Shown here piece after piece: positions 1 to 4,607 of a stretch of 6,419 nt of DNA. Source of the stretch: an uncultured Oscillospiraceae bacterium (GTDB lineage Bacteria > Bacillota > Clostridia > Oscillospirales > Oscillospiraceae); contig CAADUV010000365.1 of NCBI GenBank assembly GCA_900752305.1, positions 1-6,419 on the forward strand, read 5' to 3'. The position numbers and the translations under genes were made by a program. Under the pieces are notes generated by a model, which worked only from the letters and a program-made list of their open reading frames with translations, did not search any database and was not told the DNA's origin. Positions within the stretch are counted from its first letter, which is position 1. Every line of letters starts with the position of its first letter.

Positions 1-346
1 CCAGATCAAAGGGGTCTGCCCGGCAGCGGCGGGCGCATGCGCCCATCCAACGGCCAAAGCAGACCCCATAGGATTCCCGTTGATGATATTTGTAATCCAC
101 CAGCGCCTGGTGAACCTTCCCTGTCAGGAAGAAGGGCGACACGCACCGGGAAAATGCCCGTCCCGTCCGAACCGCACTGGATTCATCCGTCCACGGCAGC
201 TCCGCCAGACACGCTTTGCAGGCATCCTGTTCTTCTCGTTCCAGCAGTGTGCCGCAGAAGACGCACTTGGGCGGGTAGACCAGACGCAAAAGTTCTTCCC
301 ATATCCCACGCACCGTGGGCTTCCTTCGGTTTTCTTCTTGTTCCAT
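1..346 (-). CDS. comF: ComF family protein, N-terminal half (runs off window)
   Basis: ComF-family proteins combine an N-terminal zinc ribbon with a phosphoribosyltransferase-like domain; in Bacillus ComFC takes part in DNA uptake or processing during transformation. Translating the minus strand from the ATG at 346 gives 115 residues with no stop before the window edge, about half of a usual 220-240 residue protein. The zinc ribbon is clear: C28, C31, C43 and C46 form two CxxC knuckles in the family context YPPKCVFCG. It is followed by SPFFLTGKVHQALVDYKYH (about 70-88), matching the family's hydrophobic stretch ending in a lysine-tyrosine motif. I prefer 346 to the in-frame ATG at 355 because AAGGA lies 9 nt upstream of 346, whereas 355 would directly abut it. 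The AAGGA overlaps the mgtE stop codon and the gap is 12 nt, so the two genes are probably cotranscribed. The phosphoribosyltransferase motif lies outside the window. Confidence 0.87.
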   Translation of the reverse strand, partial: MEQEENRRKPTVRGIWEELLRLVYPPKCVFCGTLLEREEQDACKACLAELPWTDESSAVRTGRAFSRCVSPFFLTGKVHQALVDYKYHQRESYGVCFGRWMGACARRCRADPFDL

Positions 347-358
347 ATGCTCCATTCC

Positions 359-1774
359 TTATCCGGTCAGGCCGATGACGTTGAGCAGCAGGATCCAGGA
401 CAGGCCGTAGTAGGTCACCACAGCCACCAAGTCGCTGACCGTGCTGATGAGGGGGCCGGAGGCTACGGCAGGGTCGATGTGGATCTTGTGCAGGACGATG
501 GGCACCACAGTACCCACCAGGCTGGAAATGGTCATAGCCACCATCAGCGCCGTGCCCACGCAGCCGGAGACCGAGAAGGCGTACAACGCCGTTTTGGCCT
601 TGGCCAGCATGATGTAGATGCCAATGCACACAAAGGACACCAGCCCCAACAGCAGGCCGTCACAGAAGCCCACGCGGGCTTCCTTCCAGACCATTTTTAG
701 GCGTTCCTTGCCAGTCAATTCCTCGTCCATCAGCACACGGATGGTGACAGCCAGGGACTGGGTGCCGGAGTTACCGGACATACCCAAGACCACCGACTGG
801 AAGAAGACGATGAGGGTCAGCTGTTTCATGACCCGCTCGAACATCCCGGCTACGGTGGACACGCCCAGCCCCAGGCAGAGCAAAATGAGCAGCCAAGGCA
901 GACGTTTCTTCATACTCTGACCCACGCTCTCGTCCAGGTCTTCCTCGGTGGTCAGACCGGCCAACTGTGCGTAGTCCTCGCCCATCTCGTCGTCAACCGC
1001 TTCCACCAAGTCCTGGGCGGTGATGACGCCGATGATGTGGTGCTCCTGATCCAACACGGGGATGGAGTCCTCGGCGTAGTCCTTCAACCGTTCCAGGTTG
1101 TCGGTGATGCTGTCGCTGGCCAACATGTAGGGGTAGGAGGTACTGATGAGGCTCTCCAACGACTCCCCCGCCCGGGCGATGATGAGGTCTTTCAGGTCGA
1201 TGGCGCCGTAGAACATCCCGTCCTCGTCGGTGACGTACAAAATGGAGATGTTGTCGTTGTCCTCCGCCTGGGCAATGAGCTGGCGCATGGCCTGCTTGAT
1301 GGTGAGGGTGCGGCTGATCTCGATGAAATTGGTGGTCATCATGCTGCCGATCTGATCTTCATCGTAGGAACAGATCAGCTCGATGTCCTCGGTGGCCTCC
1401 TCGTTCATCAGGGAGACCAGCTTTTCACGGACGTTGTCGTCCACCTCTTGCAGGACGTCCACGGCGTCGTCGGCGTCCATGTTCTCGATGATGTCCGCCG
1501 CGTCATCGGCTTCCAATTCTTCCAGGTAGGTGCCCACGTCGTCCAAATAGGCGAACACTTCGGACATCCATTCCGTATCCAAGACCCGGTAAAGTTTTCG
1601 GCGTCCCTTCTCGTCCAGCAATTCAAACGCTTCGGCGATGTCGTTTTCGTGGTACGCTGAGAGCTTTTCCGCTAACTTGTCGTCTCGCTCTTCCTGGTTG
1701 ATGATCTCCACCAACTCTTTGACATAGTCCGCTTTTTCCCCGGGAATCCATCTTCTTTCCCGCTTTTCGTCCAT
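359..1774 (-). CDS. mgtE: Magnesium transporter MgtE
   Basis: MgtE is a homodimeric inner-membrane Mg2+ channel whose cytosolic domains sense Mg2+ and close the pore when the ion is plentiful. The 471-residue product has the full family layout. An acidic N-domain of helical repeats spans about 30-135 (runs such as LEADDAADIIENMDADDAVDVL). A CBS pair follows (about 143-200 and 208-262, with MMTTNFIEI and IPVLDQEHHIIGVIT). A connecting helix leads to five membrane segments (about 293-312, 320-345, 366-390, 400-428, 440-468). Pore-family signatures are GNSGTQS (334-340) and DPAVASGPLISTVSD (434-448); D448 is the likely counterpart of the pore Mg2+-binding aspartate of Thermus MgtE, by position only. 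The start at 1774 has GGAGG 9 nt upstream. A promoter lies at 1845-1874, and comF follows 12 nt downstream. There is no room for an M-box riboswitch between promoter and gene. Confidence 0.97.
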   Translation of the reverse strand: MDEKRERRWIPGEKADYVKELVEIINQEERDDKLAEKLSAYHENDIAEAFELLDEKGRRKLYRVLDTEWMSEVFAYLDDVGTYLEELEADDAADIIENMDADDAVDVLQEVDDNVREKLVSLMNEEATEDIELICSYDEDQIGSMMTTNFIEISRTLTIKQAMRQLIAQAEDNDNISILYVTDEDGMFYGAIDLKDLIIARAGESLESLISTSYPYMLASDSITDNLERLKDYAEDSIPVLDQEHHIIGVITAQDLVEAVDDEMGEDYAQLAGLTTEEDLDESVGQSMKKRLPWLLILLCLGLGVSTVAGMFERVMKQLTLIVFFQSVVLGMSGNSGTQSLAVTIRVLMDEELTGKERLKMVWKEARVGFCDGLLLGLVSFVCIGIYIMLAKAKTALYAFSVSGCVGTALMVAMTISSLVGTVVPIVLHKIHIDPAVASGPLISTVSDLVAVVTYYGLSWILLLNVIGLTG

Positions 1775-1793
1775 TGTGGTACACCTCCCATCC

Positions 1794-1835
1794 GGCTGTC
1801 CTCACTCGATGCTCTGATTGGCTCGAAAAACAGCC
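1794..1835 (-). promoter_or_regulatory. Possible hairpin in the mgtE 5' leader
   Basis: The short mgtE leader contains GGCTGT (1830-1835) pairing with ACAGCC (1794-1799), and inside it TCGA (1823-1826) pairing with TCGA (1806-1809). The structure ends 4 nt before the GGGAGG ribosome binding site (1784-1789). It is too small to be an M-box and has no terminator-like T-run. It may be incidental or may affect translation; the pairing is seen, any role is inferred. Confidence 0.3.
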
Positions 1836-1844
1836 TATCATTAT

Positions 1845-1874
1845 AATATATACTATTTCCCCCAGAAAACGCAA
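1845..1874 (-). promoter_or_regulatory. Probable sigma-A promoter of mgtE
   Basis: On the minus strand TTGCGT (1869-1874) is followed after 18 nt by TATATT (1845-1850). A perfect TATAAT also lies just downstream (1840-1845) but with a weaker -35 match. The AT-rich island stands out from the GC-rich surroundings. The predicted transcript starts near 1838, giving a leader of about 60 nt before mgtE. Confidence 0.65.
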
Positions 1875-1931
1875 TCCTTTTTTTCGTTTTTTCCACAGGA
1901 TTTCCCATAGACTCCGTTCCGTACACGCCAA

Positions 1932-1965
1932 AGCGGCAGCGCCCCCACTGGGATGCGCTGCCGCT
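1932..1965 (-). terminator. Strong hairpin after the nuclease gene, probable terminator
   Basis: AGCGGCAGCGC and GCGCTGCCGCT form a perfect 11-bp stem, and the loop can add a CCC/GGG extension. It begins 20 nt after the nuclease stop codon, on the nuclease strand. That strand has only TT after the stem, so termination would be weak by the intrinsic model. The opposite strand carries a broken T-rich tail (CGTTTCGCTTTCGTTTT), but no plus-strand gene ends here. It separates the nuclease unit from the mgtE promoter. Confidence 0.6.
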
Positions 1966-1985
1966 CGTTTCGCTTTCGTTTTCTG

Positions 1986-2924
1986 TCACGGTTTGCACTG
2001 GCCACAGGGGCTGTAGCCCTGCTGGATGAGGCTCTCCCGCTTGGCCTTGACGCTGCGGCGGTTCTCCTTGCTCATCTTCTCCACGCCGGAGCAGTCCGGC
2101 TTATGAAACTTCATGGTGCTGGTGTTCAGGACGTATTGGGTCAGCTTGGTGGTGTCCTGCTTCACCGGCTTCGTGTCCTTCTGGGTGCTGCCGGAGCCGC
2201 TGGTGGTGGACTCCAGCCAGCTCTCGCCGGTGGCATAGTCGATGCCCACGCCGGGCTGGACGTTGTAGCAGTATACATGGTAAGTAATGCCTTCCCCGTC
2301 GTCCTCCACCGACATGGCTTCCATCTGCACCCCGTCCGCCACCAGGTTGTTCCCGTTGTAGACGGGCGTGACCCGGTAGAGCACGTGGTTGCCCGTCTCC
2401 TTGATGTAGTCCGCCACCATGTTCTCAAAGGGGAGCATCCCCTCGGTGTTCAGGTAGCGAGTGCCGGTGATGAGGTTCTGCTCGTTGGCGTTCTCCGCCG
2501 TCAGCTGGTAGCCGATGAGGTGGCACCGGTTGTACAGGCTCTTCCCCTCCACGCAGTCGTAGCGCACCGAGTGCCAGCCGGAGGGTTTGATCTGGCTGAT
2601 GTCTCCCCGCTTCTCCGTGGGCATCAGATCCTGTCCGATGTTGGCATAGGCGGTGGTGCAGCGTCCCAGGCTGTCCAGCTTGCCGTAGGTCTCGAAGGAG
2701 GTGGTGGTGAAGTCGGACTTCGGGAAATCGGGGATGTTGTTGTTCACCTCCACATAGGGGGAACCGTCATAGGCGGTGGGCGCATAGTCCACCTGGGTGC
2801 TGGTGGTGGTCTGTTTGGTGGGTTTGGTCTGGTCGCCGGTGGGCTGCTCCGCCCCACATCTGGGGAGTGCCAGGCAGATGAGCGCCGCCAGCAGCAGCGC
2901 CATGGATTTTTTACGCACGTTCAT
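1986..2924 (-). CDS. Secreted DNA/RNA non-specific endonuclease
   Basis: A member of the beta-beta-alpha-metal non-specific nuclease family (EndA/NucA-like, Endonuclea_NS type), which cuts DNA and RNA using a Mg2+-water cluster. From the ATG at 2924 the product has 312 residues. It begins with a basic signal peptide (MNVRKK, hydrophobic core about 7-20). A Thr/Gln/Lys-rich linker (about 25-48) leads to the nuclease domain at about 55-240. The active-site block is NRCHLIGYQ (132-140) with catalytic H135, then N150 as probable metal ligand, N159 and E167. A second linker (about 238-262) leads to a C-terminal module with H274, C278, C307 and C310, a possible zinc site. The signal sequence ends LALPRC, a poor lipobox, so release or an atypical lipid anchor are both possible. 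The start at 2924 has GGAGG only 3 nt upstream; 2948 has no ribosome binding site and 2903 would shorten the signal peptide. It overlaps the preceding gene by 14 nt. Confidence 0.92.
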   Translation of the reverse strand: MNVRKKSMALLLAALICLALPRCGAEQPTGDQTKPTKQTTTSTQVDYAPTAYDGSPYVEVNNNIPDFPKSDFTTTSFETYGKLDSLGRCTTAYANIGQDLMPTEKRGDISQIKPSGWHSVRYDCVEGKSLYNRCHLIGYQLTAENANEQNLITGTRYLNTEGMLPFENMVADYIKETGNHVLYRVTPVYNGNNLVADGVQMEAMSVEDDGEGITYHVYCYNVQPGVGIDYATGESWLESTTSGSGSTQKDTKPVKQDTTKLTQYVLNTSTMKFHKPDCSGVEKMSKENRRSVKAKRESLIQQGYSPCGQCKP

Positions 2925-3327
2925 ATACCTCCAAAGTGATGGTCTCATGGGAGGAACCGGGAAACTCCTCCTCCAACGTCAGCTCCCACCCGTCCTCCAA
3001 GGGCAGGTCAAAGAAAAGGTCGCCTGGATACGCCCGGTTCCAGTGGAACAGATACACCTGCTCCACCCGCTCCGCCACAGACGCTACCGAACTATTCTCC
3101 ACAAAGCAGACCTCTCCCGCCCCCGCCTGGGTCAGGAAGTCCTCCGCCACGTGGATGGCCTCTGTTCCGGCGTCTTTGGCGAACTGTTTGGCGGAATACT
3201 CGTTCATCCACAGTTTTTTCCCGGCGAACAGGGTCAAGATCTTCTCTCTCAACCCTTTATCCTGACTCTGCCGCTTTCCGTGGAAGCATAGCCCCATCCG
3301 GTCGTCTACCGCTGCCACAAGGATCAT
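2911..3327 (-). CDS. Uncharacterised 138-residue protein, possible degenerate DHFR-like fold
   Basis: I do not recognise a characterised function. The 138-residue product has no signal peptide or membrane segment and should be cytosolic. Against E. coli dihydrofolate reductase as I remember it, resemblance runs end to end: MILVAAVDDRMG matches the first strand; KKLWMNEYS (37-45) lies where VIMGRHT sits; EVCFV (72-76) matches EIMVI; VYLFHWNRAYPGDLFF (91-106) matches LYLTHIDAEVEGDTHF with identical spacing between Y and GD; SHETITLEVYER (126-137) matches the last strand. The NADPH-binding residues are missing: GRHT is NEYS, and the GG pair is E77-N78. This is an inference by eye and suggests a non-catalytic relative. 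The start at 3327 has GGAGG 7 nt upstream; a longer start at 3462 would cross the promoter. The stop lies inside the nuclease gene, and the final codons carry the nuclease ribosome binding site, so translation is probably coupled. Confidence 0.85.
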   Translation of the reverse strand: MILVAAVDDRMGLCFHGKRQSQDKGLREKILTLFAGKKLWMNEYSAKQFAKDAGTEAIHVAEDFLTQAGAGEVCFVENSSVASVAERVEQVYLFHWNRAYPGDLFFDLPLEDGWELTLEEEFPGSSHETITLEVYERA

Positions 3328-3357
3328 GTTCTCTCCTCCTTTTCCGTCATTGGCTCT

Positions 3358-3386
3358 ATTGTACCAGAAAACGCCCGTCCAGACAA
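3358..3386 (-). promoter_or_regulatory. Probable sigma-A promoter of the 138-residue protein and nuclease
   Basis: On the minus strand TTGTCT (3381-3386) and TACAAT (3358-3363) are separated by exactly 17 nt, and TGG precedes the -10 hexamer as an extended -10. The transcript would begin near 3351, about 24 nt before the start codon, with a GGAGGAG ribosome binding site in between. It points away from the lipoprotein promoter. Confidence 0.8.
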
Positions 3387-3412
3387 ACAAAAGGCGAAGC
3401 CGTAATTTTTCT

Positions 3413-3442
3413 CTGGCAGCCGCCGCCAACCTATGGTACACT
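3413..3442 (+). promoter_or_regulatory. Probable promoter of the DUF1287 lipoprotein gene
   Basis: CTGGCA (3413-3418, four of six consensus bases) and TACACT (3437-3442) are separated by 18 nt. TGG just before TACACT makes an extended -10, which would compensate for the weak -35. It lies back to back with the minus-strand promoter at 3358-3386. The two -10 regions contain mirror copies of GGTACA. Confidence 0.55.
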
Positions 3443-3476
3443 GTGGGCACACATCCCTGCAAAAGGAGGCAATCCC

Positions 3477-4100
3477 ATGAAACGCTCCATCCTCCTGCTC
3501 CTGACCGCCCTCGCTCTCTTGACCGGCTGTCAGGCCACGCCCCCCGCTTCCTCCGCCGCCCCCCAATATCCCCCCTACCTCAGCCAAAGGGACAGCGACG
3601 GAGACGGCATCGACGACCAGACCGACATTTTGGAGAGCGCCCGCAGCTATCTCGCCACCCGCCCCAAATACAAGAGCAAATACTACGCCGGCGGCTACCC
3701 GGACGACGGCTACGGGGTCTGTACCGACGTGGTCATCCAGGCGCTGTTGGGTGCCGGTATCGACCTGAAGTCCCTCCTGGACACCGACGTCAGCGTCCAC
3801 CCGGACGCCTACGGCATCTCCCAGCCCGACCCCAACATCGACTTCCGCCGGGTGGTCAATCAGAACGTCTACTTCCAACGCCACGCCATTTCCCTGACCC
3901 GCGACCTGTCCCAGGTGGAGCAGTGGCAGGGAGGCGACATCGTGGTGTTCCACAACCATGTGGGCATCGTCTCCGACCGCCGCCGCGCCGACGGTCTGCC
4001 CTACCTCCTCCACCACTACAGCCGGTTCCAGCTCCGCTACGAGCAGGATGCCCTGGAGGATTGGGGGGACGCGGTGGGGCACTACCGGGTGAGTGAATGA
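3477..4100 (+). CDS. DUF1287 family lipoprotein
   Basis: The 207-residue product starts with a lipoprotein signal peptide: MKR, hydrophobic core, and lipobox LTGC with C18 as the lipidated cysteine. A Pro/Ser/Ala-rich linker follows (19-36). Next is an acidic loop (39-50) shaped DxDGDGxDD, like calcium-binding thrombospondin type 3 or EF-hand loops. The rest matches DUF1287, a family placed with NlpC/P60-like papain-fold proteins. Landmarks are YGVCTDVVIQA (79-89) with probable nucleophile C82, PNIDFRRV (119-126), WQGGDIV (150-156), HVGIVSD (161-167) with probable catalytic H161, HH (179-180), and GHYR (201-204). It may act on peptidoglycan or peptides at the outer membrane face; the substrate is unknown. 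AAGGAGG lies 7-8 nt before the ATG. It has its own promoter, and a hairpin begins at its stop codon, so it is probably monocistronic. Confidence 0.92.
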   Translation: MKRSILLLLTALALLTGCQATPPASSAAPQYPPYLSQRDSDGDGIDDQTDILESARSYLATRPKYKSKYYAGGYPDDGYGVCTDVVIQALLGAGIDLKSLLDTDVSVHPDAYGISQPDPNIDFRRVVNQNVYFQRHAISLTRDLSQVEQWQGGDIVVFHNHVGIVSDRRRADGLPYLLHHYSRFQLRYEQDALEDWGDAVGHYRVSE

Positions 4101-4139
4101 CGCCAAAAAAGATGCGCTTACACTTTGCGCTTTTGGCGT
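4100..4139 (+). terminator. Hairpin at the end of the DUF1287 gene, probable terminator
   Basis: ACGCCAAAA (4100-4108) pairs with TTTTGGCGT (4131-4139), with an inner GCGC/GCGC helix (4114-4117 and 4127-4130) closing a 9-nt loop and a 5-nt bulge on the left. The first base belongs to the lipoprotein stop codon. The T-run is inside the stem rather than after it, so it is not a classic terminator. The right arm overlaps the next gene's -35 element. Confidence 0.5.
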
Positions 4140-4153
4140 ATCTGTGGTATGAT
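4125..4153 (+). promoter_or_regulatory. Probable promoter of the 75-residue protein gene
   Basis: TATGAT (4148-4153) is preceded by TGG, an extended -10. TTGCGC (4125-4130) lies 17 nt upstream as a modest -35. The predicted start of transcription is near 4160, about 30 nt before the start codon. The -35 lies within the hairpin that follows the lipoprotein gene. Confidence 0.65.
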
Positions 4154-4190
4154 ATTTGTGTATAAAACCCGATGCAAAGGAGAATGCAAG

Positions 4191-4418
4191 ATGTCCATGA
4201 CCAAAGAAACCCTGTTCAAGATCGTAGAAGAAGCCAAGATGGAACCCCTCATTGACGAGGAAGTCTCTGGCAAGCAGTTTGGCTGGCGCAAGATGACCGC
4301 TGAGCGGCTCCCCCAGCTGGAAGCCCTCAACGGCCCCGAAGTGAAGGTGGAAGTACACCAGATCGCCCACACCTATCGTTACTCCGTGTACTGCCCGCTG
4401 AGCTGGTTCAACAAGTAA
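4191..4418 (+). CDS. Small uncharacterised protein, 75 residues
   Basis: I do not recognise this protein. It is 75 residues, soluble-looking, rich in Glu and Lys in the first half (MSMTKETLFKIVEEAKMEP) and ends with an aromatic-rich tail (YRYSVYCPLSWFNK, one cysteine at 68). There is no signal peptide, membrane segment or metal-binding cluster. The first 18 residues could form an amphipathic helix. A GGAG motif lies 8 nt before the ATG at 4191; a longer in-frame start at 4125 lies upstream of the predicted transcript start and is rejected. The gene has its own promoter and a textbook terminator, so it is a genuine single-gene unit, probably well expressed. The start could also be the second ATG, two codons later. 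Confidence 0.85.
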   Translation: MSMTKETLFKIVEEAKMEPLIDEEVSGKQFGWRKMTAERLPQLEALNGPEVKVEVHQIAHTYRYSVYCPLSWFNK

Positions 4419-4434
4419 TCCTGCGAAACGCACA

Positions 4435-4471
4435 AAACCAGTCCCATCTGCGATGGGGCTGGTTTCTTTTT
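4435..4471 (+). terminator. Rho-independent terminator of the 75-residue gene
   Basis: AAACCAGTCCCATC (4435-4448) pairs with GATGGGGCTGGTTT (4452-4465) over 14 bp with one G-T pair and a 3-nt loop. It is followed by CTTTTT. It begins 16 nt after the stop codon. Confidence 0.93.
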
Positions 4472-4488
4472 GGCAACAAAGTATGACA

Positions 4489-4547
4489 AACCGGCGAGAA
4501 CCGTTACAAATTGCCTCAGTTTGCAAATATCGGTTGATTTTCCGGTT
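4489..4547 (+). repeat. Two-part inverted repeat over the promoter of the membrane protein gene
   Basis: AACCGG (4489-4494) mirrors CCGGTT (4542-4547), and AACCG (4499-4503) mirrors CGGTT (4531-4535), so the two half-site pairs are nested around a common centre near 4517. A short TTGC/GCAA pair (4511-4514, 4523-4526) lies inside. The right half covers the -35 hexamer and part of the spacer of the next promoter. This could be an operator for a dimeric regulator binding two sites, or a leader-like structure; the symmetry is seen, regulation is inferred. Confidence 0.45.
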
Positions 4548-4563
4548 CTTTTCCTCCTATAAT
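4534..4563 (+). promoter_or_regulatory. Probable sigma-A promoter of the 152-residue membrane protein
   Basis: TTGATT (4534-4539) and a perfect TATAAT (4558-4563) are separated by 18 nt. The transcript would start near 4570, leaving a leader of about 38 nt containing the TGGAGG ribosome binding site. The -35 lies in the right half of an inverted repeat. Confidence 0.85.
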
Positions 4564-4607
4564 GGGCGCATGACCCAGTTTCCCCCGCCCAAAATGGAGG
4601 TTTTGCC

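Noticed and set aside
183..629. A 148-residue minus-strand frame spanning the end of mgtE and comF
   Set aside because: It overlaps both real genes in another frame and lacks the zinc ribbon and pore motifs those frames show.
1037..1660. A 207-residue plus-strand open frame opposite mgtE
   Set aside because: Antisense shadow of the acidic CBS and N-domain of mgtE; no ribosome binding site or family resemblance.
1775..1985. M-box or other riboswitch upstream of mgtE
   Set aside because: The leader after the predicted promoter is only about 60 nt, and the larger hairpin at 1932-1965 lies upstream of the promoter and belongs to the end of the nuclease unit.
1953..2939. A 328-residue plus-strand open frame opposite the nuclease gene
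   Set aside because: The translation is repetitive Val/Gly/His/Leu with no domain; the minus strand encodes a recognisable nuclease with active-site motifs.
2911..3327. Annotation of the 138-residue protein as ribonuclease Z
   Set aside because: I recall similar small proteins sometimes carrying that label, but there is no HxHxDH metal motif and the length is less than half of a real RNase Z.
2911..3462. A longer 183-residue version of the 138-residue protein
   Set aside because: The extension would cross the predicted promoter and reach the lipoprotein promoter; the ATG at 3327 has an excellent ribosome binding site.
4172..4189. Direct repeat ATGCAA on both sides of the 75-residue gene's ribosome binding site
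   Set aside because: Only 6 nt with two copies; easily chance in a purine-rich leader.
3324..4526. A 400-residue open frame on the minus strand opposite the lipoprotein and 75-residue genes
   Set aside because: It is antisense to two well-supported genes, crosses two promoters and a terminator, and its Gly/Val-rich low-complexity translation is what a high-GC third position yields in the opposite frame.
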